A stretch of 64,000 nt of DNA from Pseudobacillus wudalianchiensis (GTDB lineage Bacteria > Bacillota > Bacilli > Bacillales > Domibacillaceae): the NCBI RefSeq assembly GCF_001685015.1, contig NZ_MAYT01000023.1, forward strand, positions 337,791 to 401,790. Reading direction: 5' to 3'. The first letter of the stretch is position 1. Each line of letters opens with the position of its first letter. The notes under the pieces were generated by a model. The model saw only the letters and a program-made list of their open reading frames with translations. It did no database searches and had not been told where the DNA came from. Position numbers and translations under genes: made by a program. This document shows positions 22,427 to 30,618 of the stretch, piece after piece.

Positions 22427-23125
22427 TTAATTTACTTTTTCCCTCGTTAAAAATAGCATTCTCACAACTAGAAATCCAACAAATATGTAGGTAATCACCC
22501 AAACATTCTCTGGCAGATGAGCTTGGACTCCTTCCTTTATCGTATTGGCCACAGCCGATACGGGCGGCAGGATATAAACGATCCACTTCCACTTTCCTGG
22601 AAGTACGTCCATAATTTTCGAGCTGGCAATGGCAGCACATACGACAAAGGCACTGCCGCTCCAGGAATACTTTTTCCCACCCATATTCGTAGCACTAAAA
22701 AGACTGCCTGTAAAAATCCCCAACAGAATAAACACAATGTGACCATATAGAAAGAGACTAATCCGTTCAATCGTTAGCGGCTCCCCGAAAATCCCCAGCA
22801 GGAGCGGCAGGACAAAGGAGACAGCTGCCAACGTAAGACCGACAAGAAAAATAACGATCATTTTCCCGTAAAGAAAGCAGGCTCTTTTCGGCATATACGA
22901 AAGCAGGATGAGTTTTTCACTGCCTTTTTCTAAGTTACAGACGACCATAGTGAGCCAGACGATGACCGGATAGAGAACAAACGCGGAGATTGAATGACTG
23001 TCAGCGATCGGCAAGTTTTCATAATAGTATTGGCTGAAGATCCAGGACACATACAAAATCGATGGCGGCATCCATTTCAGTGAGTACAGCAGAGAGCGCA
23101 GCTGATACGCAACAAATGATTTCAC
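22427..23125 (-). CDS. ABC transporter permease
   Basis: 232 aa with about six membrane helices (e.g. IVIFLVGLTLAAVSFVLPLL; VWVITYIFVGFLVVRMLFL), an ABC-2 type permease pattern. Its start overlaps the ATPase gene stop by 4 nt, so the two form one exporter. Substrate unknown; small two-gene ABC-2 systems often export peptides or lipids or affect stress resistance. Confidence 0.75.
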   Translation of the reverse strand: MKSFVAYQLRSLLYSLKWMPPSILYVSWIFSQYYYENLPIADSHSISAFVLYPVIVWLTMVVCNLEKGSEKLILLSYMPKRACFLYGKMIVIFLVGLTLAAVSFVLPLLLGIFGEPLTIERISLFLYGHIVFILLGIFTGSLFSATNMGGKKYSWSGSAFVVCAAIASSKIMDVLPGKWKWIVYILPPVSAVANTIKEGVQAHLPENVWVITYIFVGFLVVRMLFLTREKVN

Positions 23126-23916
23126 CGCTCTCCCCTCCCTTTTACTTCTATAATGTGCCCGTTGTGTCGCAGAATCTCGCCAATCATTTTATCTGACTCT
23201 GTCTCCTCGACCACCAGCCGGTAAGTATGTTCGGCTAATGGAACAGCCTGCCATCTGTTTTCGCTCATTCGATAAGTAATTTCCATCATCCGGCTCACTT
23301 GCTTCACAGGCAAACACGAAACAAGGCGGCCTTCCTCCATCACAGCGATGTGTGTAGCAAGCTGGTAAGCAAGCTCAGTTTCATGTAGGGTGAAGACGGT
23401 TGTCTTTCTCCCTTTCCGCTCCATCAGCAAATCTACCGCTATCTGAACTGTCCCTTCATCCATGCCGGTGAACGGCTCGTCGAGAAACAGCACCTCTCCT
23501 TTTTTCATTAAAGCCTGGATAAAACCAGCTTTTTGCTTTGTGCCTTTAGAGCATTTTTTCAATGGCGTATCCAAAAAAGGTTCAAGTCCAAACAGGCTTG
23601 TGTAATAATCTATCTCCTTTTCTTTATAGCTGCCATTCATCTCGGCGAGCAGCTGCAAATAGTTCCTCACTGTGAAGGAAAGATGCTCCGGAAAGTGTTC
23701 TGGCACGTAGGCATACGAGGTAAAATACCGCTGAATGTTTCCGGTCTGCGGTTCGCTGATTCCGGCCAGCAGCTTGATGAGCGAGCTTTTCCCTGAACCA
23801 TTGACCCCCGTTACCGCGACAGTCGTTCCCTGTTCGATTTCTATCGTAATTCCCTGTAAAATCTCTTTCCCATTTACCGATAATCCTGATTCGATCGCTT
23901 CGATTAGTTTCCCCAT
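23122..23916 (-). CDS. ABC transporter ATP-binding protein
   Basis: 264 aa. Walker A GVNGSGKSS near residue 38, a degenerate signature KCSKGTKQKAG, Walker B VLFLDEPFTGMD and an H-loop TLHETEL are all present. The C-terminal 60 residues form an extra domain. Partner is the permease encoded immediately after. Confidence 0.88.
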   Translation of the reverse strand: MGKLIEAIESGLSVNGKEILQGITIEIEQGTTVAVTGVNGSGKSSLIKLLAGISEPQTGNIQRYFTSYAYVPEHFPEHLSFTVRNYLQLLAEMNGSYKEKEIDYYTSLFGLEPFLDTPLKKCSKGTKQKAGFIQALMKKGEVLFLDEPFTGMDEGTVQIAVDLLMERKGRKTTVFTLHETELAYQLATHIAVMEEGRLVSCLPVKQVSRMMEITYRMSENRWQAVPLAEHTYRLVVEETESDKMIGEILRHNGHIIEVKGRGER

Positions 23917-23944
23917 GTTTTCCCCCTAAATACTGTCATGTCAC

Positions 23945-23974
23945 TTGCATAAAGAACACTTGTTCGTATATAAT
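23945..23974 (+). promoter_or_regulatory. promoter with LexA (SOS)-like box
   Basis: TTGCAT (23945-23950), 18 nt, TATAAT (23969-23974). The spacer holds AGAACACTTGTTCG (23953-23966), which keeps both GAAC and GTTC half-sites of the Bacillus LexA/DinR box with the standard 4-nt gap; one central position deviates from the consensus CGAACRNRYGTTYG. LexA bound here would block the polymerase. Confidence 0.5.
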
Positions 23975-23996
23975 AAGAACAAGGAGCTGATCTTAC

Positions 23997-24224
23997 ATGA
24001 ATGCTTTGTTGCTGCGAAGTCAGCGTGAAAATTTGCCTCTTGTCATTATGTATCAGGCACAGGACGGAACGATAACAAGACGTAATATTGTAGTAAAGTC
24101 ACTTTCGTCATCTGCTGTGTATGCCTACTGCTTCTATCGCAAACAAAATCGCCGCTTTTTGCTTTCTAATATACTTGCTGCTTATCCTGCTTCTATTTTA
24201 CGCAGGAACAGCCAGCCGGCCTGA
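23997..24224 (+). CDS. small WYL-domain protein
   Basis: 75 aa, a lone WYL-like fold: LPLVIMYQAQDGTITRRNIV, then YAYCFYRKQNRRFLLSNILA. WYL domains sense ligands or nucleic acid in regulators of DNA damage and phage defence. AAGGAG is 9 nt before the ATG. Its promoter carries a LexA-like box, and a terminator starts inside its last codons. Confidence 0.65.
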   Translation: MNALLLRSQRENLPLVIMYQAQDGTITRRNIVVKSLSSSAVYAYCFYRKQNRRFLLSNILAAYPASILRRNSQPA

Positions 24225-24250
24225 TTTTTTCAGGACGGCTTTTTATTTTA
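24214..24250 (+). terminator. terminator of the WYL gene
   Basis: AGCCGGCCTGA-TTTTTT-TCAGGACGGCT followed by TTTTATTTTA; the 5' arm overlaps the stop codon. Confidence 0.8.
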
Positions 24251-24432
24251 TTATAGTAAAAAATCCTTTCTGAGGGCATTTTTCAAAAACCTGTCTAAAT
24301 TCTAAAGGAAAGGCCATACATATTAATGAACCCATAAACAGGAACTGCTTGAATGGGGCTTCACCGCTTACTGTCCGCCTCATTTATGCTAAAATCAAGA
24401 CGAATAACTATTAATTGGTTTGGAGGGTCACT

Positions 24433-25158
24433 ATGACGATACAGCGTGGCACCATTGAAGATGAAAAGATTTATTCTAAAGAGCTTGATGAAGAAATTGA
24501 GCTTCTCGTATATCTTCCAGCGAATTTTTCTCCCTTATATAAATATTCGCTGTTAATTGCCCAAGATGGGAAAGACTATTTTCAGATGGGACGTATTCCG
24601 CGCATCGCTGATGAACTGCTGGCGGAAGAACAGATTGAGAACCTCATCATTGTCGGGGTTCCTTACCGAAATACAGAAGATCGCTGGCAAAAGTATCATC
24701 CGGATGGCCAGAAGCAGGAAGCCTACATTCGCTTTTTAGCACACGAGCTTGTTCCTTTTCTGGACGAGAAATATCCTGGCTACCATGTTGGCTATGGACG
24801 TGCGCTAGCCGGTGATTCACTTGCGGCCACCGTTTCTTTAATGGCAGCTCTTCGCTACCCCCATACTTTTGGTAAAGTGATCATGCATTCGCCTCACGTA
24901 GACGATAAAGTTATGAATGCGGTGGATGAAGCCCAGGATTATAAACAGTTGAGTCTTTATCATGTTATTGGGTTGGAGGAAACAAAAGTAACACGGATGA
25001 ATGGGGAAATTGATGATTTTCTCACACCAAACCGATCTCTGCACAACCTTTTTTATGAGAAGGGCTTTGATTGCTTCTATGATGAATTCGAGGGCGGGCA
25101 CACGTGGAAATTTTGGCAGGCCGACTTAAAACGCGCACTGCTGACAATGTTTGAGTAA
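24433..25158 (+). CDS. yjcH: esterase-like alpha/beta hydrolase (YjcH-like)
   Basis: 241 aa. Esterase-D/Fes-type hydrolase: LLVYLPANFSPLYKYSLLIA strand, VGYGRALAGDSLAATVSLMA carrying the nucleophile elbow GDSLA in place of GxSxG, and a C-terminal GGHTWKFW that supplies the His. Followed by yjcG and yjcF as in B. subtilis. The ATG at 24433 has GGAGGG 6 nt upstream. Substrate unknown. Confidence 0.8.
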   Translation: MTIQRGTIEDEKIYSKELDEEIELLVYLPANFSPLYKYSLLIAQDGKDYFQMGRIPRIADELLAEEQIENLIIVGVPYRNTEDRWQKYHPDGQKQEAYIRFLAHELVPFLDEKYPGYHVGYGRALAGDSLAATVSLMAALRYPHTFGKVIMHSPHVDDKVMNAVDEAQDYKQLSLYHVIGLEETKVTRMNGEIDDFLTPNRSLHNLFYEKGFDCFYDEFEGGHTWKFWQADLKRALLTMFE

Positions 25159-25259
25159 AAGCATTTTCCTAGAAAAGTGTCTTTACTATGGAATTGTAAG
25201 GAAATTTGTTATAATAGAAAGATGATTCATAATTATTTTTTAATTCATAAGGAGTGAGC

Positions 25260-25781
25260 ATGAATATGAAACTAGGTATTGTTATTTTCCCATCAAAAAA
25301 ACTTCAGGATTTCGCTAATTCCTACAGAAAGCGTTATGATCCTCACTACGCGCTCGTTCCGCCACACATTACATTAAAAAGCCCGTTTGACGCTGAGGAA
25401 GGCGATCTAAAAAGCTTAACAAGCCAGCTAGAAGAAATCGCTATAAAGCATCAGCCATTTTCTTTTCATTTGAGCAAGGTGAAAACATTCCACCCTCTCA
25501 ATAATGTTATTTACTTAAAAGTTGACCCAAATGAAACCTTGACTGCTTTAAATGAAGACTTACATGAAGATTCTATTATCGGCGGCAAGCCGGAATATGG
25601 ATTTGTTCCTCATTTGACAATTGGGCAAAAATTATCCAATTTAGAGCATGATGATGTATACAACTCCCTGCAAATGATGGACGTAGACCACGAAGAAACA
25701 GTAGACCGCTTCCATTTACTTTACCAGCTGGAAAACGGTTCATGGACAGTTTATGAAACATTCTTACTCGGAAAGGGTTAA
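25260..25781 (+). CDS. yjcG: 2H phosphoesterase (YjcG-like)
   Basis: 173 aa. Two HxT motifs, PPHITLKS (near residue 40) and VPHLTIGQ (near 120), define the 2H (RNA ligase/cyclic phosphodiesterase) superfamily. FPSKKLQDFANSYRKRYDPH matches YjcG. AAGGAG supports ATG 25260; ATG 25266 is the alternative. Confidence 0.88.
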   Translation: MNMKLGIVIFPSKKLQDFANSYRKRYDPHYALVPPHITLKSPFDAEEGDLKSLTSQLEEIAIKHQPFSFHLSKVKTFHPLNNVIYLKVDPNETLTALNEDLHEDSIIGGKPEYGFVPHLTIGQKLSNLEHDDVYNSLQMMDVDHEETVDRFHLLYQLENGSWTVYETFLLGKG

Positions 25782-25787
25782 TAACTA

Positions 25788-26210
25788 GTGAACGTAACAA
25801 CTGTAAAAAACAACCAAGAACGCGAAGTCGCTTATGCTATTCGCAAAAAAGTGTTTGTGGAGGAACAGCGTGTTCCTCTTGAAATTGAAATTGATGAGCA
25901 TGAAGATGCAGCGGTACATTTCGTTCTATACGATGAAGAAAAGCCTTGCGGAGCTGGCCGCTTCCGTATCAAAGATGGCTTTGGCAAAGCGGAGCGAATC
26001 TGTATCCTGCCTGACTACCGCGGCAAAGGAGCCGGCCGCCTTATGATGGAAGCAGTCGAAGCAGAAGCGAGAAAGCAAAATGTTCCTGCTCTAAAGCTCG
26101 ATGCACAAGTACATGCGATTCCATTTTACGAGCGTCTTGGCTATGAAGTGATCTCGGATGAATTCATGGACGCGGGCATTCCTCATAAATCGATGAAAAA
26201 AGTATTTTAA
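25788..26210 (+). CDS. yjcF: GNAT N-acetyltransferase (YjcF-like)
   Basis: 140 aa. GNAT core: VRKKVFVEEQRVP-type N-terminus, GAGRFRIKDGFGKAERICIL, then the acetyl-CoA loop PDYRGKGAGRLMMEAVE and FYERLGYEVISDEF. GTG start 6 nt after the yjcG stop. Substrate unknown. Confidence 0.88.
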   Translation: MNVTTVKNNQEREVAYAIRKKVFVEEQRVPLEIEIDEHEDAAVHFVLYDEEKPCGAGRFRIKDGFGKAERICILPDYRGKGAGRLMMEAVEAEARKQNVPALKLDAQVHAIPFYERLGYEVISDEFMDAGIPHKSMKKVF

Positions 26211-26226
26211 CACTTAGCTAAACAAG

Positions 26227-26268
26227 AAAAAGCTGTTTCGTTTTTCTAAACGAAACAGCTTTTTCTTT
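26227..26268. terminator. convergent bidirectional terminator
   Basis: AAAAAGCTGTTTCG / CGAAACAGCTTTTT stem, T-rich on both strands, between yjcF and the leftward 87-aa gene. Confidence 0.85.
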
Positions 26269-26293
26269 CTGTTGCATCAGATACTATTTTTTA

Positions 26294-26557
26294 TCATGCA
26301 AACTCATTAATATTGACACCTTTTCCGCTGATCTTTGCCAAATGTACTTGAAAAGCCTCGTATTCTTTTTTCTTTGATAGCCGGGCCTCTGTACGGTCAT
26401 CCGAAGCCATCGATGCATCAGAACTGTTATCAAGTATTTTGCTGAAAGACACTCTTTCTACAGGATCAATGGATGAATAGCTATCGCCGACATGATTTAC
26501 TACTCGTTCTTGATACTGATTATATTGATACGGCGTAATCGGCAGGATGTAGCCCAT
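26294..26557 (-). CDS. conserved Bacillaceae protein, unknown
   Basis: 87 aa from an ATG preceded by AAGGGGGGAAG. Starts MGYILPITPYQYNQYQERVV, a beginning I recall from small Bacillus proteins near spore genes; the rest is hydrophilic and charged. No domain. Confidence 0.65.
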   Translation of the reverse strand: MGYILPITPYQYNQYQERVVNHVGDSYSSIDPVERVSFSKILDNSSDASMASDDRTEARLSKKKEYEAFQVHLAKISGKGVNINEFA

Positions 26558-26638
26558 CTCTCTTCCCCCCTTCTTCACAAAAGTATTTTCTGCTCTTTAC
26601 CCTCTTTCGAAACAAACTAAACAATTTTTTAAAATTTT

Positions 26639-26896
26639 TTATTTTTTCTTATTCAACATGTCCGTAATCGTCTGCATATCCAGCTTTTGGCCATCTTTTA
26701 CAATGGATTGCACAATTTGATCTTCTAACTGCCGCGGTACTGGTTTATTAGCAAGTGCCGATACGCGCTTAATAATATTTCTGACTGTTTTCTCATCTTT
26801 AAAATTCGCATTTTGTAAAGAGTTTGCCAGTTCCATAATATCTTTCATTCGTACACCTGTTTTTTGTTCAATGTTTTTGAAAAATCCATTTTCCAC
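26639..26896 (-). CDS. spoVIF: stage VI sporulation protein F
   Basis: 85 aa, MENGFFKNIEQKTGVRMKDI, then LANSLQNANFKDEKTVRNII and KPVPRQLEDQIVQ, the SpoVIF (YjcC) family. In B. subtilis it is a mother-cell protein needed for spore coat assembly and GerE-dependent late gene expression. GAGGATGAATC precedes the start. Confidence 0.9.
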   Translation of the reverse strand: MENGFFKNIEQKTGVRMKDIMELANSLQNANFKDEKTVRNIIKRVSALANKPVPRQLEDQIVQSIVKDGQKLDMQTITDMLNKKK

Positions 26897-27010
26897 CTTG
26901 ATTCATCCTCCTTTTTCTCTTTTTATCTTATGCCTCCCTTTTAAAAAAGTTCACGGGGCTTATAGCAAAAAGCCCCTTAACTCTCTTACAGGCGGGCCAT
27001 TCTTTTGAGA

Positions 27011-27062
27011 AAAAAGAAAAGGCTAACGTAAAGGAATGGTACACAGTCCGTTTACGTCAGCC
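27011..27062 (-). terminator. terminator after the YjcZ-like gene
   Basis: On the leftward strand GGCTGACGTAAA pairs with TTTACGTTAGCC across an 18-nt loop, then TTTTCTTTTTT. Confidence 0.75.
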
Positions 27063-27072
27063 TGAGCGCTCA

Positions 27073-27219
27073 TTAGCAGTAAAAGCTTGCTCCGACGATA
27101 ATTAATAAAATGAAAAGCACAACGATCAACACAAATGTTGATGTGCCACGGCAGCCGTATCCATAACCGCCATATCCATAGCCGCAGCAGCCGCCGCCAT
27201 ATCCGTAACCAAAGCCCAT
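27073..27219 (-). CDS. YjcZ-family sporulation micropeptide
   Basis: 48 aa: a Gly/Tyr/Cys-rich head ([20 protein letters not shown]) and a single C-terminal membrane helix [20 protein letters not shown]. This layout defines the YjcZ family. The ATG at 27219 has GAGGTGATAAG; codons upstream are spurious. Role unknown, expressed in sporulation in relatives. Confidence 0.85.
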   Translation of the reverse strand: MGFGYGYGGGCCGYGYGGYGYGCRGTSTFVLIVVLFILLIIVGASFYC

Positions 27220-27298
27220 TCTTATCACCTCACTTTTCGTCCTTACACTGCTACTATATGAGAAAAATGAGGATACGTTTGGGCAAATAACATGCCAA

Positions 27299-27655
27299 TT
27301 ATCCTTTTGGTTTAAACACAGCCGCACCAATGAATCCAAAAATGATGGCAGCAGAGATACCTGAACTCGTCACTTCAAACATTCCCGTTAGAACACCGAC
27401 AAGGCCATGCTTTTCTGATTCTTGCATAGCGCCTTCCACTAATGAGTTTCCAAAGCTTGTAATGGGAATAGTCGCTCCTGCTCCGGCAAAGTCAATTAAT
27501 GGCTCATATAAACCAAAGCCAGAGAGAATGGCACCGACGACTACCATCGTACTAAGTGTATGGCCTGGCGTTAATTTGCCGACATCCATCATTAATTGAC
27601 CAATCACACAGATAAGCCCGCCAATCACAAAAGCCCAAAAAAACATTGCGAGCAT
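27299..27655 (-). CDS. spoVAEB: stage V sporulation protein SpoVAEB
   Basis: 118 aa, four membrane helices, with [20 protein letters not shown] and [20 protein letters not shown] typical of SpoVAE(b). Part of the inner-membrane channel that moves calcium-dipicolinate. It follows spoVAC by 30 bp; spoVAD, which normally lies between, is absent. Confidence 0.9.
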   Translation of the reverse strand: MLAMFFWAFVIGGLICVIGQLMMDVGKLTPGHTLSTMVVVGAILSGFGLYEPLIDFAGAGATIPITSFGNSLVEGAMQESEKHGLVGVLTGMFEVTSSGISAAIIFGFIGAAVFKPKG

Positions 27656-27685
27656 CCTTTTCCTCTCCTTTCCTTTCTAAAAAAG

Positions 27686-28162
27686 TTAGAGACCGCCCCA
27701 CTGTATCAAAATGGTTTTAATTAAGGCCACCACAAAAGCAGCGAACACACCGAACAAGATAACGGACCCTGCCAACTTAAACATATTACCGCCTACTCCT
27801 AAGACAAATCCTTCTGTCCGGTGTTCAATAGCAGCAGAGATCACTGCGTTGCCGAATCCTGAAACAGGCACAGCACTTCCGGCGCCACCATACTGTCCGA
27901 GGTGATCATACACACCGAATCCTGTTAATAACATGGCGAGAAATACCATCGTGGCGACTGTCGGATTACCGGCCGTTTGTTCGGTGAAGTTAAAAAAGTA
28001 AATAAAGAAATACGTAATAGCCTGTCCAATCGTACAAATTAGGCCGCCAACAAAAAAAGCGCGCAAGCAATTTTTAAGCACTGGCCGCTTTAACTCATGC
28101 TTTTGATTCAGCTTGTCATATTGCTGCTGAGTAGGTGTCTTTTTTTCGTTTTTGTTCGCCAT
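27686..28162 (-). CDS. spoVAC: stage V sporulation protein SpoVAC
   Basis: 158 aa: hydrophilic N-terminus then about five helices, with FVGGLICTIGQAITYFFIYF and GAGSAVPVSGFGNAVISAAI. SpoVAC is the mechanosensitive channel subunit for dipicolinate release in germination. Located 11 nt after a YhcN/YlaJ-like lipoprotein gene, as in duplicate spoVA operons. Confidence 0.92.
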   Translation of the reverse strand: MANKNEKKTPTQQQYDKLNQKHELKRPVLKNCLRAFFVGGLICTIGQAITYFFIYFFNFTEQTAGNPTVATMVFLAMLLTGFGVYDHLGQYGGAGSAVPVSGFGNAVISAAIEHRTEGFVLGVGGNMFKLAGSVILFGVFAAFVVALIKTILIQWGGL

Positions 28163-28173
28163 CTGCTCTCTCC

Positions 28174-28626
28174 TTATGTTAATTCTTGTTTTAATTTAAT
28201 GATTCGATGAAGCCGTTTATCCGCTTCTTTATCGTTTACTTTGCCAGCATCAATGTCTTCACGCAGCCTGACAGCCTCGAGAAAAATTTTATAGTCGCTC
28301 GATACGATGAAGGTTTCCTTACTGTATTCCTTTTCAAGACGATCCTGCAGGTTTTTCTCAATTTTCTTCATCCGAAAACGATCTAGGTGACGCACTTTAT
28401 AAGCCACCAGAATGTTATGATCTCCTTTCACAACGGCAGCATCATAAATTTCTTTTACTTCTTCCACTTCTCCACGGATTTTTTCTACAGATACTCCGTC
28501 TTTTTCGATTTGTATGGGTTCCGGATTAGTCGTTTTCATTAAGGCCAGCCGACTGTCTTTTCTTTCTTCCTGAAGATTGCATCCTGCGAGGATCACAGCC
28601 GCCAGTAAACAAATGACCGCTTTCAT
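28174..28626 (-). CDS. YhcN/YlaJ-like sporulation lipoprotein
   Basis: 150 aa from an ATG after GGAGGGAG. Lipobox LAGC at residues 14-17 follows a hydrophobic signal. The domain KIRGEVEEVKEIYDAAVVKG and DHNILVAYKVRHLDRFRMKK is the YhcN/YlaJ pattern of spore lipoproteins. First gene of the spoVAC-spoVAEB run. Confidence 0.8.
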   Translation of the reverse strand: MKAVICLLAAVILAGCNLQEERKDSRLALMKTTNPEPIQIEKDGVSVEKIRGEVEEVKEIYDAAVVKGDHNILVAYKVRHLDRFRMKKIEKNLQDRLEKEYSKETFIVSSDYKIFLEAVRLREDIDAGKVNDKEADKRLHRIIKLKQELT

Positions 28627-28695
28627 GTTCTCCCTCCATTCTTCTGCCATTTACCATTTAGTTTTTTCTGTTTTTGCGTTTTTATTTATCCAAAA

Positions 28696-28726
28696 GAAAA
28701 AACCGTCTTTATTTAGACGGTTTTTT
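28696..28726 (-). terminator. terminator overlapping the Lys-rich micropeptide stop
   Basis: On the leftward strand CCGTCT-AAATAA-AGACGG-TTTTTTC; the loop contains the stop codon. The plus strand also has a T run, so it can work both ways. Confidence 0.75.
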
Positions 28727-28810
28727 AGACTTTTTCTTCTTTTTTGAACAACCACACGACTTCTTTTTCGGCTTTTTACTGCTGGCGTTTTGGTTTAGGG
28801 AATCCCTCAT
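28709..28810 (-). CDS. Lys-rich micropeptide, unknown
   Basis: 33 aa, MRDSLNQNASSKKPKKKSCG then CSKKKKKSKKPSK. GGATGTGATGG lies upstream, a moderate ribosome site. The terminator right at the stop supports a real transcript. Extremely basic with a CGC pair, compatible with a spore-coat or DNA-binding peptide. Confidence 0.45.
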   Translation of the reverse strand: MRDSLNQNASSKKPKKKSCGCSKKKKKSKKPSK

Positions 28811-28869
28811 CCATCCATCACATCCTTTTATCCCTATCACATTATTATATGAGAAAGCATAATAATGAG

Positions 28870-29220
28870 TTAATCTGTTCCCCCAATCAAACGCTGTACA
28901 ATTGACTCAATTAAGGCCGCACCGCCAGCCACTGCGAGAATCATGATGAAGAAGCGTCCAGTATGCGGTGAAAACACGTATAACAGGCAGCAAAAAGCGG
29001 AGGCCCATACGCCCGTGCACCAATAACAGCTTAGCAGGCGCCCGATCCACCCTCTTAAGCCTTTCTCTCTCGGCACAATGAACAGCTCCACTTCGCCTGT
29101 CTCCGTTTTTTCTTCCACCTCCATAAAAAAGGGGGCCCTCACCTTTTCCATAATATCATCAAAAACAAGCAGTCTTGTTAGCCTGAAAGATGAAAGGAAA
29201 AGAACAGTAAGATCAATCAT
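28870..29220 (-). CDS. yjcA: DUF1360 sporulation membrane protein (YjcA-like)
   Basis: 116 aa. SSFRLTRLLVFDDIMEKVRA then LLSCYWCTGVWASAFCCLLY is the DUF1360 signature (RLTRLLVFD, C-x-WCTG-W). In B. subtilis yjcA sits between cot genes and spoVIF, as here. Role in the spore unknown. Confidence 0.85.
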   Translation of the reverse strand: MIDLTVLFLSSFRLTRLLVFDDIMEKVRAPFFMEVEEKTETGEVELFIVPREKGLRGWIGRLLSCYWCTGVWASAFCCLLYVFSPHTGRFFIMILAVAGGAALIESIVQRLIGGTD

Positions 29221-29355
29221 CGTAATAATGAGCGTTCATCCTTTCTTTTAAAACATAATTTTTCTTGTTAAACACGGCAATTGTCCCGTACCCAATTAGG
29301 GAAAACACCATATGTTAGTAATGTAAGAAAATAATTTAAAGAAAGGAGCTTATTC

Positions 29356-29847
29356 ATGAGCTGTAAATGCAACGAACATCACTCTAGTTGTGTTTGCGAA
29401 GTGCTGCGAGCTATTAAAGATCTTCAAGACGAAGCAGATCGCGATGAATGCAGAGGCTGTAAAGATTGTTTAGCAGAACCTCTGGGCGATTTAGCTGGCG
29501 TACGCGACACAGCGGACACCCGCGTTTTCACTCTGACACTAAAAGACGGTTCCCCGTTTTTTGCTTTCTTTAAGCCGAGAAACTCAGAACACAGCCACTG
29601 CAACGCTTGCGTTTCCATTTTCTTCCGTGTAGAAGAGGTGTTTGACAACTGTTGTGCACGTTTGCGTGTATTAAGACCAATGAAAGACGACAAGGTGGTC
29701 AATCTCACAGATGGATGCTGTATCGACCTTTCTAAAGTATGCGAAGTAGATGATTTCGACAAAACATTCAACTGTATCACAGTTGACTTGAATTGCTTCT
29801 GTGCTGTTCAATGTATCAAAGATATCGATTTAGATATTTGTGATTAA
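29356..29847 (+). CDS. cotZ: spore coat/exosporium protein CotZ/CotY (ExsY-like)
   Basis: 163 aa, Cys-rich (about 20 Cys). MSCKCNEHHSSCVCEVLRAI and the Cys-rich CRGCKDC and CNACVSIFF, plus NLTDGCCIDLSKVCEV, match the CotZ/CotY/ExsY family that self-assembles into a disulphide-bonded crust or basal layer. Only one member is present here. AAAGGAG precedes the ATG. A terminator follows. CotZ and CotY cannot be told apart by eye. Confidence 0.88.
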   Translation: MSCKCNEHHSSCVCEVLRAIKDLQDEADRDECRGCKDCLAEPLGDLAGVRDTADTRVFTLTLKDGSPFFAFFKPRNSEHSHCNACVSIFFRVEEVFDNCCARLRVLRPMKDDKVVNLTDGCCIDLSKVCEVDDFDKTFNCITVDLNCFCAVQCIKDIDLDICD

Positions 29848-29855
29848 TGAAGAGG

Positions 29856-29887
29856 AAAAAGCAGCGGTTGTTACCGTTGCTTTTTCG
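29856..29887 (+). terminator. terminator of cotZ
   Basis: AAAAAGCAGCGG-TTGTTA-CCGTTGCTTTTT, T-rich 3' side. Confidence 0.85.
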
Positions 29888-29918
29888 TTTGCAGAATGGT
29901 TAATCGATCCGTAACTAG

Positions 29919-30012
29919 TTTATCAACCAATTTTCATAATTTACTGACCATTGGTTCTTTTTTACTGACCTAACTTTTACATTTACTGGTCTGAAAGACA
30001 AATTTACTAGCC
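29919..30012. repeat. 21-bp-phased TTTACTGRYC repeats
   Basis: TTTACTGACC at 29940 and 29961, TTTACTGGTC at 29982 and TTTACTAGCC at 30003, each exactly 21 bp apart, with a weaker copy TTTATCAACC at 29919 in the same phase. They lie between the convergent ends of cotZ and cotO. Exact two-turn phasing suggests cooperative protein binding or a small decayed tandem repeat. Confidence 0.6.
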
Positions 30013-30017
30013 GCTCT

Positions 30018-30554
30018 CTAAAATGGCCCAAGCAATCTAATGTATTTAAGCTCTTTCCGTTCAACCGTTACCGTTTCGTTTTTCAATGTTTCTATCGTGA
30101 TCAAGTCAGGCGTTACTTCACGAAGTATCCCTCTGTGGATAACAGATCCACAGTCGAATACACATGGAAGCTTTGTAAATTGCGATGCTAAATGCTGAAG
30201 CTTTTCATCCATTTCCATATCATGAAAACGTTTGACTGGGCGCATGCCCATCCATACTGGCTGCTCACTTGTTTCTGGCGCTTCTTCTCCAAGCGGCTCA
30301 TCATTCTCGAAAACTTTGGTAATTTCTCTCTTTCTCTTTTTCGTGTCCTCCATCACTAGTTCTTCTGTTTTTACTGCTTCATGAATAGGATTGTTTTGTT
30401 CTTTATCTGCCTGTTTCCCCTCTACTACTTCTTCTTTTATTCTCTCTGGCTGATTTTTGGTGTGATAGGTGCTTTGCATCACAGGTTCCGGGAAAACAAA
30501 TTTAGGCTGATGAATATACAGAAGCGGCTCGCGCTTTTCCTTATTATTCTTCAT
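30018..30554 (-). CDS. cotO: spore coat protein CotO-like
   Basis: 178 aa. Start EPLLYIHQPKFVFPEPVMQS, a charged low-complexity middle, and a C-terminal domain KLPCVFDCGSVIHRGILREV with LKYIRLLGPF match CotO-family proteins, which control late coat and crust assembly with CotH. Position between fabI and cotZ is as in B. subtilis. Confidence 0.82.
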   Translation of the reverse strand: MKNNKEKREPLLYIHQPKFVFPEPVMQSTYHTKNQPERIKEEVVEGKQADKEQNNPIHEAVKTEELVMEDTKKRKREITKVFENDEPLGEEAPETSEQPVWMGMRPVKRFHDMEMDEKLQHLASQFTKLPCVFDCGSVIHRGILREVTPDLITIETLKNETVTVERKELKYIRLLGPF

Positions 30555-30618
30555 ACTTACACCTCCTGACAGGCTTTCTTTTCATTTATATGCTTGTTTT
30601 CGCCGATTCATGAAAAAA

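Noticed and set aside
22401-22770. Frames overlapping the ABC permease on both strands
   Set aside because: Shadows; only the 232-aa frame has membrane-helix pattern, start site and coupling to the ATPase gene.
27220-27339. N-terminal extension of the YjcZ-like peptide
   Set aside because: The ribosome site GAGGTGATAAG and family length both place the start at 27219.
28674-28862. 62-codon Phe-rich plus-strand frame
   Set aside because: It is the complement of the Lys-rich micropeptide and its terminator.
29424-29780. 118-codon minus-strand frame opposite cotZ
   Set aside because: Shadow of the Cys-rich cotZ codons; no ribosome site and no family pattern.
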